Shown here: piece after piece, positions 36,832 to 46,214 of the stretch
Layout of the letters: each line of letters begins with the position of its first letter
How positions within the stretch are numbered: position 1 is the first letter of the stretch
Assembly: GCA_020636005.1 (NCBI GenBank)
Contig: JACJYR010000001.1
Coordinates: 2,980,501-3,044,500, forward strand
DNA from: Lewinellaceae bacterium
GTDB taxonomy: Bacteria > Bacteroidota > Bacteroidia > Chitinophagales > Saprospiraceae
DNA length: 64,000 bases
Direction: 5' to 3'
The notes under the pieces: generated by a model
The model's input: only the letters and a program-made list of their open reading frames with translations
Database searches by the model: none
Told to the model about the DNA's origin: nothing
Made by a program: the position numbers and the translations under genes

Positions 36832-37248
36832 ATGGCAATCAGAAGAAAAGCAACCTCTGTATGGGAAGGCTCCGGCAAGGAAGGCACCGGCCACCTCACC
36901 ACCCAAAGTACGGTCCTGAACCAAACCCAGTATTCTTTCAACACCCGCTTTGCCGATGGCATCGGCACCAACCCGGAAGAGCTGGTAGCGGCCGCCCACG
37001 CCGGTTGTTTCAACATGAAACTGTCCTTTGTGCTTGGCGGCGAAGGATTTACCCCCGAAAAGCTGGAGACGAAATGCACCATCACCCTCGACGATGGTGC
37101 CGTGACCTTGTCGCAATTGGATTTGACGGCAACCATACCCGGCATCAGCCAGGAAAAATTTGATGCCTGCGTGGCGGATGCCGAAAAGAACTGTCCGATT
37201 TCCAAACTGTTGAACTGCGAAATCAAGGTGGACGCAACACTGGCGTAA
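36832..37248 (+). CDS. OsmC/Ohr-family peroxiredoxin
   Basis: 138 residues from ATG 36832, where the family's MAxxRKAxxxWxGxGKEG start appears; upstream in-frame codons are read through the leader hairpin and are unlikely. The two redox cysteines are in AAAHAGCFNM and NCPISKLL, and the conserved Arg/Glu pair region TRFADGIGTNPEEL is present. These enzymes reduce organic hydroperoxides using thiols. The OsmC branch is favoured by GTNPEELVAAAHAGC. It is followed by a SnoaL-like gene 224 bases on. Confidence 0.9.
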   Translation: MAIRRKATSVWEGSGKEGTGHLTTQSTVLNQTQYSFNTRFADGIGTNPEELVAAAHAGCFNMKLSFVLGGEGFTPEKLETKCTITLDDGAVTLSQLDLTATIPGISQEKFDACVADAEKNCPISKLLNCEIKVDATLA

Positions 37249-37472
37249 AGCACAGGTTAAAATTTTGGAAAATAACTGCCAAAAACCCATGCACGGCAGC
37301 GATGAAGCAAAAATTTGCCCTTATATTTACGCTTTCACCTGCCGACCAATTCTTTCTAAAATTTGGTCAAGAACCTACATGAGATCACAGGGTTTTGTCG
37401 ATACCAACCGGCCAAATCCTGCCCGGCTTTTGGAATTACTTTCCTTATTTTTTAACCTAAAAATTTTTCAAA

Positions 37473-37829
37473 ATGAGTACACAAGAAATCGCCAACCGAC
37501 TGGTGGAACTTTGCCGCAAAGGCGACTATGCCACCTGCTACCAGGAACTGTATTCACAGGATGCAGTGAGTATCGAACCCGACCACGCTCCACCACCACA
37601 TCGTGCCGAAGGCATGGATGCCCTCCGCAAAAAAGGCGAAATGTGGCAGGGCATGATCGAAGAAACCTATGGCGGCAGCGTAAGCGACCCCATTGTAGCG
37701 GGCGACCAATTTGCATGCGCCATGATGGTGGACTGGAAAATGAAAGGCCAGGAAAGGGCCAAAATGGAGGAGATCTGCCTTTACAAAGTAAAAGACGGGA
37801 AGATTGTATCAGAGCAGTTTTTCTTCTAA
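37473..37829 (+). CDS. SnoaL-like (NTF2-fold) protein
   Basis: 118 residues. Begins with the helix STQEIANRLVELCRKGDYATCYQELY followed by the strand pattern of the NTF2/SnoaL cone (AVSIEPDHAPP, GSVSDPIVAGDQFACAMMVDWKMKG, KMEEICLYKVKDGKIVSEQFFF). The closing strand KDGKIVSEQFFF is typical. Proteins of this fold are isomerases, hydrolases or ligand-binding proteins, and the activity cannot be told. It lies 64 bases before the reductase gene. Confidence 0.8.
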   Translation: MSTQEIANRLVELCRKGDYATCYQELYSQDAVSIEPDHAPPPHRAEGMDALRKKGEMWQGMIEETYGGSVSDPIVAGDQFACAMMVDWKMKGQERAKMEEICLYKVKDGKIVSEQFFF

Positions 37830-37893
37830 AAATGAATTTCCACGCAGCGGGCAACCTGCCCGCTGCCCTTTTCAACCTATAAAATTTCAGGTA

Positions 37894-38508
37894 ATGAACA
37901 TCGCAATCATTGGTACCGGCAACGTTGGCGGCGCCCTGGCTTCGGCTTGGGCAACGGCAGGCCACCGCATCTACCTCGGGGTGCGGGACACGAACAACTT
38001 TAAAGGCGCCGATCTGCTGGCGCACCAAAACACCACGGCACATCCCATCCCCGAAGCGGTGGCAGCCGCCGATGTGGTTTTGCTGGCAGCAGCGCCGCAG
38101 TTTACCCAAAGCATCGTCGCTGCCATGGGCGATGTGAAGGGCAAGATCATCATTGACGCCATGAACTCGTTGCGCAGCCACCCGGAAGGCTACGCCAATT
38201 CTTTCGACGCACTCAAGTCGCTGGCCCCGGGCGCCGAGGTGGTAAAGTGTTTCAACACTACCGGTTTTGAAAACATGAAGGACCCCAGCTACGGCGGCGA
38301 AGGCGTGGATATGTTCGTGGCAGGCAGCTCCAAACGGGGCAAGGAAGTAGCAGTAAAATTGGCCAAAGACTGCGGTTTTGGCGAGTGCTGGGATTTCGGC
38401 GGGGACGACAAGGCAGGTTTGCTGGAACAACTCGCTTTTTGCTGGATCAACCTCGCCATCATGCAGGGTCATGGGCGGGGTATGGCATTTAAACTGGTGA
38501 AAAGATGA
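37894..38508 (+). CDS. NADPH-dependent F420 reductase-like oxidoreductase
   Basis: 204 residues from ATG 37894. Rossmann motif IAIIGTGNVGGALASAWATAGH at the N-terminus, with GVRDTNNF after strand 2. AAADVVLLAAAPQFTQSIV and IIIDAMNSL match the F420-NADP oxidoreductase/ProC-like family, as does VKCFNTTGFENM. Bacteroidota generally lack F420, so the substrate is probably another one. The stop overlaps the bestrophin gene start (ATGA). Confidence 0.82.
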   Translation: MNIAIIGTGNVGGALASAWATAGHRIYLGVRDTNNFKGADLLAHQNTTAHPIPEAVAAADVVLLAAAPQFTQSIVAAMGDVKGKIIIDAMNSLRSHPEGYANSFDALKSLAPGAEVVKCFNTTGFENMKDPSYGGEGVDMFVAGSSKRGKEVAVKLAKDCGFGECWDFGGDDKAGLLEQLAFCWINLAIMQGHGRGMAFKLVKR

Positions 38509-39452
38509 TACTCAAACGCAACTTCCACCCTCTCAAAGTGCTTGCCTACGTCTGGCAGGAAGTGCTGTTTGCCCTTGTCTGGTCAGTGGTAGTTTGGGTG
38601 CTTTTCACCTATGGTGGAGTGAAGTCGCTCGCACTGAATTTCACCCCCATTGGCGTACTTGGCTCAGCGTTGGCCATTTTTGTGGCCTTCCGCAACAATT
38701 CTGCCTATGGGCGCTGGTGGGAGGCCCGGCAGATCTGGGGCAGTATCGTTAATGCGAGCCGCACCTTCGCCCGCCTGGTCGTCACCTTTACCGACAGCCA
38801 CGCCCACCAGGCCAACTACGACCGGGAACGGAGCGAGCGTTTCAAAAAGGAGATGGTATATCGCCAGATTGCCTGGGCACATGCGCTGCGCCTGCATTTG
38901 CGCAGGCAAAACGACTGGGAAATACTGCAACCCTTCCTGCCTGCACAGGAATACAGCGACCTCGTTGCGAAGCAAAACAAGCCCAACTACCTGCAGCAAC
39001 TCATGGGCCGCCGAATATACCAGGCCATGGGCGACGGCACCCTTGGCGGCTTCGACAGTTTTCAAATGGAGGGGCAATTGGCGTCACTGGCCAACTACCT
39101 GGGCAATGCCGAACGTATCAAAGACACACCGCTGCCAAGGCAGTACGATTTCTTCACCCGGCTGTTCGTGTACACTTTTGCCACGCTGCTGCCGCTGGGC
39201 CTGCTTAGTTTTTTCAACCAGGAAAACTCCCTGCGGCTTGCCTGGGCCATCGTGCCGTTGGCCACGGTGATTGCGGCTGTTTTTACCATCATGGAGAAAA
39301 CGGGCGCTGCAAACGAAGATCCTTTTGAAAACCGGACGACCGACGTGCCGTTGACCTCGCTTTGCAATACAATTGAGCGGGATTTGCGGGAGCAGTTGGG
39401 GGAAACGGATTTACCCGCTAAACTGGAACCTTCGCAGGGCTATTTGTTTTAG
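38505..39452 (+). CDS. Bestrophin-family ion channel (YneE/UPF0187)
   Basis: 315 residues. Two N-terminal helices (LAYVWQEVLFALVWSVVVWVLF; LGSALAIFVAFRNNSAYGRWWEARQIWG) contain the bestrophin signature FRNNSAYGRWWEAR. Two later helices (~220-245 and ~250-270; FATLLPLGLLSFF, IVPLATVIAAVFTIMEKTG) and the family's ENPFE-like segment (NEDPFENRTTDVPL) follow. Bacterial homologues form pentameric cation or anion channels in the inner membrane. Translationally coupled to the upstream reductase. Confidence 0.9.
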   Translation: MILKRNFHPLKVLAYVWQEVLFALVWSVVVWVLFTYGGVKSLALNFTPIGVLGSALAIFVAFRNNSAYGRWWEARQIWGSIVNASRTFARLVVTFTDSHAHQANYDRERSERFKKEMVYRQIAWAHALRLHLRRQNDWEILQPFLPAQEYSDLVAKQNKPNYLQQLMGRRIYQAMGDGTLGGFDSFQMEGQLASLANYLGNAERIKDTPLPRQYDFFTRLFVYTFATLLPLGLLSFFNQENSLRLAWAIVPLATVIAAVFTIMEKTGAANEDPFENRTTDVPLTSLCNTIERDLREQLGETDLPAKLEPSQGYLF

Positions 39453-39653
39453 CGCAGGGTGCTGTAAGTACCATCAGCAATACCGGTTATTCTACTGTGT
39501 GCTTATAAGTTGGTGTACTTGCCCGAACTGCCCCGACTTTCGGGAAGGCCTGAAATAGCTCATGTACTCATATTTTTGGGGTACAAGCATGTGGCTGCCT
39601 GCTTTTCGCTGCTGGCGAACAGCTAATTACCAAAGCCAACGGCTGGGTATTTA

Positions 39654-40280
39654 TCATAGGTAGTAGTTCAGCCCCGCCATCAATCCCCAGGATAAATGGC
39701 GGCCGAGATCGGTGGCCGTGCCAGTTGCCTTGTTTACTTTCCGGAGCCCAAAAATGCCCCTGCCTTCCAGGGTAATCGTAAATTTCCCACCGATGGGGAC
39801 GCCGGCACCAAGCCCGACAATGGCATCAATGTCGACACGCCTGAATTCCCCTGTTTCCAACTGGTTTGTACCGATAAATTGGGAGCGTTCCCGGAGGAGG
39901 TAATTGAAAGAAGGCCCTCCGCCTGCCACCCACCTCACCTTTTTGCCCGTTGTGTAGCGCAACAATAGCGGCAAGGAAAGGTAGTCGAAGCTATAGTCCG
40001 TCACGGCATTGACGTCGGGGATGTCGGGCGAGGCGGACAAATCAGGCTTTGCCCCTTTTCGTTCGATGTTCAGTTCGAGGCGCAGCACGATGTTTTTACT
40101 CAAATAATGGCTTGCATTGATGCCCCCCACAAACCCCAGGCGGAAGTCATTTTGGTTGTCGCCTGTCAGGGTGCTCAAGTTTTCGCCGGCCTGCAGGCCG
40201 ACAGACCAGCGTTGGGAGAAACTGGGTACGGAAAAACAAAAAAGGAATATGAACCATAAAAAGGTAGAAGGTGACTTCAT
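39654..40280 (-). CDS. Outer-membrane beta-barrel (PorT-like) protein
   Basis: 208 residues. Signal peptide ~1-22 (FIFLFCFSVPSFSQ), then a small beta barrel with GLQAGENLSTLTGD, LGFVGGINASHYLS, LSLPLLLRYTTG and a final strand HLSWGLMAGLNYYL ending in an aromatic residue. It fits the outer membrane beta-barrel / PorT-family proteins widespread in Bacteroidota; specific T9SS involvement is not implied. It is divergent from recJ. Confidence 0.8.
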   Translation of the reverse strand: MKSPSTFLWFIFLFCFSVPSFSQRWSVGLQAGENLSTLTGDNQNDFRLGFVGGINASHYLSKNIVLRLELNIERKGAKPDLSASPDIPDVNAVTDYSFDYLSLPLLLRYTTGKKVRWVAGGGPSFNYLLRERSQFIGTNQLETGEFRRVDIDAIVGLGAGVPIGGKFTITLEGRGIFGLRKVNKATGTATDLGRHLSWGLMAGLNYYL

Positions 40281-40458
40281 AGGCTATGATTTTGTAAAAG
40301 GAGTTACAGGTTAGTCAGCAAACCTGGTTTCAGCAATGAAATAATACGGGCCTTGGTAATGTTTTCCTGTATTGCACTTCTAATGGTATTTTAACCTGGG
40401 CCAACCAAATGTAAAAAAAAATTTTCTAAATTCACCCCGGACAAAAAACTTACCGCTC

Positions 40459-42153
40459 ATGAGAAAACGATGGACCCTCCAGCCTGTTGACGAACCTGCC
40501 GCCCAGCATCTCCAGGAAAGCCTCCATATCCATCCCGTCTTATGCCGCCTGTTAGTGCAGCGGGGTATCCATACTTTTGAGGAAGCCAAAACCTTTTTTC
40601 GCCCGGACCTCTCGCACCTGCACGATCCTTTCCTGATGCAGGGCATGGAACCTGCCGTGGCCAGGCTCGAAAAGGCATTGCAAAACAACGAGCATATCCT
40701 GCTATACGGCGACTACGATGTGGACGGGACTACTGCTGTCGCTCTCATGTATTCCTTTTTATCAAAACGCCACAAAAACCTGGATTACTACATCCCCGAT
40801 CGCTACAAGGAAGGCTACGGCGTGAGCATGGCAGGCGTGGAGTCCGCCCATCAGAGGGGCTTTTCTCTCATTATCGCCATGGATTGTGGCGTGCAGGCAA
40901 GGGAGCAGGTGGCCCGTGCGAAATCTCTTGGTATTGACTTCATCATCTGCGATCATCACCTGCCCGACGGGGAACTGCCGGAGGCAGTGGCCGTGCTGGA
41001 TCCCATGCGGCCAGATTGCAGCTATCCTTTCAAGGGGCTTAGTGGCTGTGGCGTGGCCTTCAAGCTGGTGCAGGCTCTTTTACAAAAAAACAACCAGCCA
41101 ACTAACGAACTTGAAGGCCTGCTCGACCTGCTCGCACTTAGCATCGCTGCCGACATCGTGCCGATGGTAGGAGAAAACAGGGTGCTGGCGCATTTCGGCC
41201 TGGAACAGCTCAACCGCACAGAGCGCCTGGGCCTTAAAGCCCTCATCGAGCAAAGCGGCAGGCACCGACCCCTTTCCATCAGCGATGTTGTTTTCGGCCT
41301 GGCGCCCCTCATCAATGCGGCAGGCCGCCTGGCCGATGCGGATCAGGCCGTTAAGCTCATGCTTTCTAGCGAAAAAATAGTGGCCTATGACAATGCACGG
41401 GTGCTGGAACAGCGCAACCAACTCCGGAAGGAACACGACCAGAACATCCAGCAAGAGGCTTCGGCATTGTTCGAGGCCACGGTCGGCTGGCAGGATTTGC
41501 GCAGCATCGTCTTGTTCCAGAAGGATTGGCACAAGGGCGTCATTGGCATAGCAGCAGCCAGGATGGTGGAGCGATTTCACAAACCCTCCATATTGTTGAC
41601 CCAATCCAATGGTTATGCGGTGGGGTCGGCCAGGACGGTGCCGGGTTTTAATATTTATAAGGCTATCAAATCGTGCGAGGATTTACTAGTGAACTTCGGG
41701 GGCCACGACCATGCGGCAGGCCTGACCCTGCCCATTGAAGCGGTACCGACGTTTCGGGAGCGGTTTGAAGCAGCTGTACGGGAAAGCATTACACAGGAGC
41801 AACTCGTACCGGAAGTAAAGGTATCTGCCGTGCTGGAGTTGAACGACATCACCCCCGGATTTTGGCGGGTTTTGAAACAGTTTGCGCCTTTTGGCCCCGG
41901 CAACCGCAGCCCCGTATTTGTGTCAAAAAACGTGTTCGACACGGGCTACTCCCGCCTGCTGAAGGGTAACCACCTGCGCCTGGCGGTCAAGCAGCACAAT
42001 TCACAGCCTGTGCATGGCGTCGCCTTTGGCATGGGGGAGCATTTAGCTAAAATCACGTCGAAAAAGCCCTTCCATGTTGCGTATAAAATAGAGGAGGAAC
42101 AATGGCAGGGGGAGAAATACCTGCGCATGGTGGTGAAGGATTTGTGGTTATGA
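40459..42153 (+). CDS. recJ: Single-stranded-DNA-specific exonuclease RecJ
   Basis: 564 residues, usual length. DHH domain motifs: LYGDYDVDGTTAVAL (~residue 79-93, metal-binding Asp residues), AMDCGVQA, CDHHLPDGELP (DHH), then DIVPMVGENRVLAHFGL. DHHA1 domain: GIAAARMVERFHKPSILL and GGHDHAAGLTL. A C-terminal OB-like domain (FAPFGPGNRSPVFVSKNV) binds DNA. RecJ degrades 5'-ended single-stranded DNA in recombination and mismatch repair. Divergent from the PorT-like gene. Confidence 0.95.
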   Translation: MRKRWTLQPVDEPAAQHLQESLHIHPVLCRLLVQRGIHTFEEAKTFFRPDLSHLHDPFLMQGMEPAVARLEKALQNNEHILLYGDYDVDGTTAVALMYSFLSKRHKNLDYYIPDRYKEGYGVSMAGVESAHQRGFSLIIAMDCGVQAREQVARAKSLGIDFIICDHHLPDGELPEAVAVLDPMRPDCSYPFKGLSGCGVAFKLVQALLQKNNQPTNELEGLLDLLALSIAADIVPMVGENRVLAHFGLEQLNRTERLGLKALIEQSGRHRPLSISDVVFGLAPLINAAGRLADADQAVKLMLSSEKIVAYDNARVLEQRNQLRKEHDQNIQQEASALFEATVGWQDLRSIVLFQKDWHKGVIGIAAARMVERFHKPSILLTQSNGYAVGSARTVPGFNIYKAIKSCEDLLVNFGGHDHAAGLTLPIEAVPTFRERFEAAVRESITQEQLVPEVKVSAVLELNDITPGFWRVLKQFAPFGPGNRSPVFVSKNVFDTGYSRLLKGNHLRLAVKQHNSQPVHGVAFGMGEHLAKITSKKPFHVAYKIEEEQWQGEKYLRMVVKDLWL

Positions 42154-42261
42154 ATGTCGTTTGGAGGTGTATGGGTTGTTTGAAAATTACCAGGCCTTAT
42201 TCTAAGGGAAGAATTAATCAATAAATACATCTAAATTATTGATTATCAATCTTCAAATAAT

Positions 42262-42436
42262 TCATAATTTCTCAATTTCCAGTTTCAGGATAAACCCTGC
42301 TGGATATGACAGAGTGCCGTGATTCAGTCCTGCTATCCCCAAGGGGGCAACCACTTCATAGGATGAGCCCATATAGCGGTGCATGAAATCAAGTTTTGAA
42401 TACCTTTTTAGAATTACAACAAAGTATCAAAGGCAG
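42262..42436 (-). pseudogene. Possible C-terminal remnant of a lost gene
   Basis: An open frame without its own N-terminus reads ...YSKLDFMHRYMGSSYEVV and ends ...SYPAGFILKLEIEKL before a TGA. The amphipathic strand-like end resembles the last strands of an outer-membrane barrel. It is bounded by a stop codon upstream and may be chance; not assigned to a family. Confidence 0.25.
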
Positions 42437-42678
42437 AAAATTTGCAATAACCCACCCGTCAAGTCCTTTTAGGCTCCAAAGTATCTGGTATCACCTTAGT
42501 TGGGACTGGAATCCTCTCGTGCCAATGAACGCCCATCCAGGCTTTCCCTGCCCTCCCTTATTCGCCAATTTTGAAGGTATTTAAAAATAAGTGCGAAAAT
42601 TCCCCTGTTTTTCAGCGAGTTACAAAAGTACCTTCTTATTTTTTTGGAAAAGGAAGTTGTTTTTAAACCAAAGAAAAT

Positions 42679-42686
42679 TACCTTTG
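42679..42686 (+). promoter_or_regulatory. -7 promoter element of the rplM-rpsI unit
   Basis: TACCTTTG followed by CACC, 62 bases before the GTG start at 42749. It lies inside the longer reading frame that begins at 42644 and so argues against that start. Confidence 0.55.
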
Positions 42687-42748
42687 CACCCGCCTTTGAA
42701 AAAGGGCAGTTCAAGACAATTATTTATCACAACAAAAAAGAAAAAATC

Positions 42749-43192
42749 GTGAATACTCGGAGTTATAATACACCGTCGGCGAAGAAGGAAGAGGTCGTCC
42801 ACGATTGGTATATCGTGGATGCTACGGGGCAAACCGCAGGCCGCCTGTTTTCCCGCATCGCCCATGTGCTGAGGGGCAAGCACAAGCCTTCTTTCACCCC
42901 GCACGTGGATTGCGGCGATTGCGTAGTCGTCATCAATGCCGATAAAATCCGCTTTACGGGCCAGAAATTAGACCAGAAAGAATATGTCCATTATACGGGC
43001 TACCCTGGCGGCCAGCGCAGGGAGATTGCCCGCAACCTCATGGCCAGAAAGCCGGAGGCTATTATCGAAAATGGTGTGCGCGGCATGTTGCCCAAGAACA
43101 AACTGGGCCGTGCCATGATCAAAAAGCTGTTTGTGTATGGCGGTGGCGAACACCCCCATCAGGCACAAAAGCCACAACCTTTTAAATATTAA
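42749..43192 (+). CDS. rplM: 50S ribosomal protein L13
   Basis: 147 residues from the GTG at 42749 (NTRSYNTPSAKKEEVVHDW), the start expected from other Bacteroidota L13 proteins; extension upstream would add 35 residues encoded by the promoter region. Family motifs: WYIVDATGQTAGRLFSRIA, LRGKHKPSFTPHVDCGD, YTGYPGG, RAVRGMLPKN-type VRGMLPKNKLGRAMIKKL and the closing YGGGEHPHQAQKP. L13 is an early assembly protein. It is followed by rpsI after 19 bases in the conserved order. Confidence 0.95.
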   Translation: MNTRSYNTPSAKKEEVVHDWYIVDATGQTAGRLFSRIAHVLRGKHKPSFTPHVDCGDCVVVINADKIRFTGQKLDQKEYVHYTGYPGGQRREIARNLMARKPEAIIENGVRGMLPKNKLGRAMIKKLFVYGGGEHPHQAQKPQPFKY

Positions 43193-43211
43193 CTAAGGAA
43201 ATTCGTCTAAC

Positions 43212-43601
43212 ATGGAAATGATAAATGCCATCGGGAGAAGAAAAGCCTCCATCGCCAGGGTTTACCTCACCAAAGGTGAAGGTAACATCAAAGTGAACGG
43301 AAAGGACTACAAAGATTATTTCCCACAAGTACACATCCAGGGCAATGTAGTGGAGCCTTTTAGGACAGTGAGCCTGGAAAGTAACCTTTACGACCTTAAA
43401 ATAAATGTGGACGGGGGCGGTTACAAAGGCCAGTCGGAAGCAGTCCGCATGGGTATTGCCCGTGCCTTGGTAAAGCTTAATGCGGATTTCCGCAAACCGT
43501 TGAAAGACAAAAAGTTGCTGACCCGTGACGCCCGCCAGGTAGAGCGCAAAAAATACGGTAAACCTAAAGCAAGAAAGAGCTTCCAGTTCTCCAAACGTTA
43601 A
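43212..43601 (+). CDS. rpsI: 30S ribosomal protein S9
   Basis: 129 residues. NAIGRRKASIARVYLTKGEG at the N-terminus, GQSEAVRMGIARALVKL in the middle, and the basic C-terminal tail KKYGKPKARKSFQFSKR ending in Lys-Arg, which reaches the P-site tRNA. Second gene of rplM-rpsI. Confidence 0.97.
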   Translation: MEMINAIGRRKASIARVYLTKGEGNIKVNGKDYKDYFPQVHIQGNVVEPFRTVSLESNLYDLKINVDGGGYKGQSEAVRMGIARALVKLNADFRKPLKDKKLLTRDARQVERKKYGKPKARKSFQFSKR

Positions 43602-43636
43602 TTCGGCAATTGGCCTCTGGCGATTGGTTCTTTATG

Positions 43637-43667
43637 CCAACAGCCAACGGCCAACAGCCAACAGTAT
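43637..43667 (+). repeat. Short CCAACAG/CCAACGG tandem repeat
   Basis: Four CCAACRG units in the rpsI-rpsB spacer. GCCAACGG-like words also occur near 34610 and 39635. No function is proposed. Confidence 0.5.
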
Positions 43668-43675
43668 TCAAAAAA

Positions 43676-44407
43676 ATGGCAAAACCTACATATCAAGAAT
43701 TACTCGATGCAGGCGTACACTTCGGCCACATGCGCAAGAAGTGGAACCCGAAAATGGCTCCGTACATTTTCATGGAGCGGAAAGGCATTCACATCATAGA
43801 TCTGAACCGTACCTCCGAATCCTTGGAGCGTGCCGCCAATGCAATGCGCACGATCGCCAAGTCGGGCCGGAAGATCATGTTCGTCGCTACCAAAAAGCAG
43901 GCCCGCGACATCGTGGCAAAAGCTGCTGAGTCCGTTGGAATGCCCTTTGTGACGGAGCGCTGGCTTGGTGGCATGATGACAAACTTTGCCACTATCAAGC
44001 GTTCTGTCAAGAAAATGCAGAACATTGAACGGATGTTGGCCGATGGTACTGCGGCGAATATGACCAAGAAGGAGCGGTTGATGATGGATCGTGAAAAAGC
44101 CAACCTGCAAAAGGTCTTAGGTGGAATCGAGAACCTTATGCGCTTGCCCGCTGCTATTTTCGTAGTAGATATCCTGCACGAGCATATCGCTATTGCAGAG
44201 GCGGATCGCCTGGGCATCCGTACATTCGCCATGGTAGATACCAACTCCGACCCCAACAAGGTTGATTTCCCCATCCCTGCCAATGACGATGCTTCTAAAT
44301 CTATCGCTATCATCACCAACTACCTCACAGATGCCATACGTGAAGGATTGGAAGAGCGCAAGCAGACGAAGCCGGACGAAAAAGAAGTGGCGGTGGAGGA
44401 AAACTGA
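43676..44407 (+). CDS. rpsB: 30S ribosomal protein S2
   Basis: 243 residues from ATG 43676 (AKPTYQELLDAGVHFGHM); an in-frame ATG at 43610 reads through the CCAACAG repeat and is rejected. Motifs: GHMRKKWNPKMAPYIFMERKGIHIIDL, FVATKKQARDIV, TERWLGGMMTNFATI, NSDPNKVDFPIPANDDASKSI. A short acidic C-terminal tail follows. It begins the rpsB-tsf-pyrH order common in bacteria. Confidence 0.96.
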   Translation: MAKPTYQELLDAGVHFGHMRKKWNPKMAPYIFMERKGIHIIDLNRTSESLERAANAMRTIAKSGRKIMFVATKKQARDIVAKAAESVGMPFVTERWLGGMMTNFATIKRSVKKMQNIERMLADGTAANMTKKERLMMDREKANLQKVLGGIENLMRLPAAIFVVDILHEHIAIAEADRLGIRTFAMVDTNSDPNKVDFPIPANDDASKSIAIITNYLTDAIREGLEERKQTKPDEKEVAVEEN

Positions 44408-44449
44408 AGACTGTAGAATTTATTCCAGTTGACAGGCATTTGAATAGGT

Positions 44450-44457
44450 TATCTTTA
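44450..44457 (+). promoter_or_regulatory. Possible -7 element upstream of tsf
   Basis: TATCTTTA differs from TAnnTTTG at the last base; a TTG lies 18 bases upstream (44429-44431). It may give tsf extra transcription on top of read-through from rpsB. Confidence 0.3.
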
Positions 44458-44485
44458 AACTCTAACTTTTTTAACAATAAATAGA

Positions 44486-45316
44486 ATGATCACGTTATCA
44501 GCTTCAGACGTAAAGAAACTCCGTGACATGACCGGTGCGGGCATGATGGATTGTAAAAATGCCCTGCAGGAAGCAGACGGCGATTTTGACAAAGCCGTTG
44601 AAGTGCTCCGCAAAAAAGGCCAAAAACTATCAATCAAACGCGCTGACCGTGAAGCGAAAGAGGGAGCCGTCATCGCACTTGTGTCCGATGACAAGAAAAA
44701 AGGGGTTATCGTGAAATTGAGTTGTGAAACCGACTTTGTTGCCAAAAACGATGACTTCGTCAAACTGACAAAAGACTTTGCTAAAATAGCGCTGGATAAA
44801 TTCCCCAGCACTAAAGAAGAATTGCTCGGCATGGACTATAATGGTGTGACCATCGGCGACAAAGTGGCCGAACAGGTGGGCATCATCGGTGAGAAGATCG
44901 AACTGGCCGACTACGAGCGCATGGAAGCACCCCAAGTTGCTCCTTATGTACACATGGGCAACCGCGCAGGTGTGTTGGTAGGCTTGAGCAGTGCTGATGA
45001 CAAATTCTTTGATGCTGGCAGGGATGTGGCCATGCAGGTAGCTGCCATGCGCCCGGTGGCAGTTGACAAGGACGGCGTGTCTGCCGAGATAATTGAAAAA
45101 GAAATAGAAATCGGCAAGGAGCAGGCACGCCAGGACGGCAAGCCGGAGGCCATGCTGGAAAAGATTGCGGTTGGCAAGCTCAACAAGTTTTACCAGGAGA
45201 GCACCTTGCTGAACCAGTCTTTTGTGAAAGACAATAAACAATCAGTCAGGGATTACCTGCACGGGCTGGACAGCGGCCTCACCGTGACAGACTTTAAGCA
45301 CGTTGAACTGGGCTAA
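44486..45316 (+). CDS. tsf: Elongation factor Ts
   Basis: 276 residues. N-terminal UBA-like domain (SASDVKKLRDMTGAGMMDCK, ALQEADGDFDKAVEVLRKKG), the TDFVAKN motif (SCETDFVAKNDDFVKL) that inserts into EF-Tu, then the two core subdomains (HMGNRAGVLVGLSS). EF-Ts exchanges GDP for GTP on EF-Tu. Followed by a strong terminator. Confidence 0.96.
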   Translation: MITLSASDVKKLRDMTGAGMMDCKNALQEADGDFDKAVEVLRKKGQKLSIKRADREAKEGAVIALVSDDKKKGVIVKLSCETDFVAKNDDFVKLTKDFAKIALDKFPSTKEELLGMDYNGVTIGDKVAEQVGIIGEKIELADYERMEAPQVAPYVHMGNRAGVLVGLSSADDKFFDAGRDVAMQVAAMRPVAVDKDGVSAEIIEKEIEIGKEQARQDGKPEAMLEKIAVGKLNKFYQESTLLNQSFVKDNKQSVRDYLHGLDSGLTVTDFKHVELG

Positions 45317-45331
45317 CTGCCGAGGGATATG

Positions 45332-45365
45332 AAAGGCGAATTAAGCAGTTAATTCGCCTTTTTTT
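45332..45365 (+). terminator. Intrinsic terminator after tsf
   Basis: Perfect 13-bp stem AAAGGCGAATTAA (45332-45344) with its complement at 45349-45361, 4-base loop, then a T run. Confidence 0.88.
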
Positions 45366-45406
45366 ATGCCTATATTTTACTTCACCTTTTTTAAAACCAC
45401 CTTTTT

Positions 45407-46120
45407 ATGTCTTTGAAGTACAAAAGAGTCCTTTTGAAGCTTAGTGGTGAATCTCTGATGGGGAGCCAGCAATTTGGCATCGAGGCTACCATGATCATGC
45501 ACTATGCCAATCAGATTAAGGGATTGGTGGAGCTGGGGGCAGAAATTGCCGTGGTGATTGGTGGTGGGAACATTTTCAGAGGGTTGCAGGCCTCAAAGTC
45601 TGGAATCGAAAGGGTGCAAGGCGATTATATGGGTATGCTCGCCACTGTCATCAATGGAATGGCGTTGCAGAGTGCCCTGGAGACGGTAGGGGTATTTACC
45701 CGCCTCGTTTCCGCTATCAAAATGGATCAAATTGCGGAACCGTATATCCGCCGCCGAGCTATCCGGCACCTCGAAAAAGGCAGGGTCGTACTTTTTTCTG
45801 CAGGTACAGGAAACCCTTTTTTCACAACCGACTCTGCCGCCGCACTCCGGGCAAATGAAATTTGCGCAGATGTTATTTTAAAGGGGACAAGAGTGGACGG
45901 CATCTATACCGCCGATCCTGAAAAAGACCCGACTGCAACCAAATTCGACCATTTGACCTATACGGAAGTGATTAGCCGCGGCTTGGGCGTAATGGATATG
46001 ACGGCTTTCACACTTTGCAAGGAAAACAATATCCCCATCGTTGTTTTTAACATCAACAATGATGAAAACCTACTCCGCATTGTAAAAGGCGAAAAAGTCG
46101 GTACTTTGGTGGAAGGATGA
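45407..46120 (+). CDS. pyrH: UMP kinase
   Basis: 237 residues. Amino acid kinase fold: [48 protein letters not shown], and the nucleotide-site [23 protein letters not shown] segment ([19 protein letters not shown]). The allosteric GTP-site region is in [19 protein letters not shown]. It makes UDP from UMP. Separated from tsf by a terminator, so it likely has its own promoter although none was clear. Confidence 0.95.
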   Translation: MSLKYKRVLLKLSGESLMGSQQFGIEATMIMHYANQIKGLVELGAEIAVVIGGGNIFRGLQASKSGIERVQGDYMGMLATVINGMALQSALETVGVFTRLVSAIKMDQIAEPYIRRRAIRHLEKGRVVLFSAGTGNPFFTTDSAAALRANEICADVILKGTRVDGIYTADPEKDPTATKFDHLTYTEVISRGLGVMDMTAFTLCKENNIPIVVFNINNDENLLRIVKGEKVGTLVEG

Positions 46121-46214
46121 AAGGATTCTGATGAAATGCTGCTGACTTTCAACCCCGACTCTTAGAAAACCCACCTTTAAAAAAAACCTGATCACAAATC
46201 ACGGGAGCTTATTA

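Larger units (their letters stand above)
42154..42748. other. Intergenic region between recJ and rplM
   Basis: 595 bases. It holds the rplM promoter box (42679-42686), a possible decayed gene end on the minus strand (42262-42436), and otherwise AT-rich sequence. Any protein start for rplM upstream of 42749 would be read through the promoter. Confidence 0.5.

Noticed and set aside
42280..42400. Riboswitch in the rplM leader
   Set aside because: GC-rich words near 42340 looked suggestive but do not match cobalamin, TPP or other common cores, and the region lies upstream of the promoter.
42644..42748. N-terminal extension of L13 from 42644
   Set aside because: Would encode 35 unconserved residues across the promoter box; the GTG at 42749 matches the family start.
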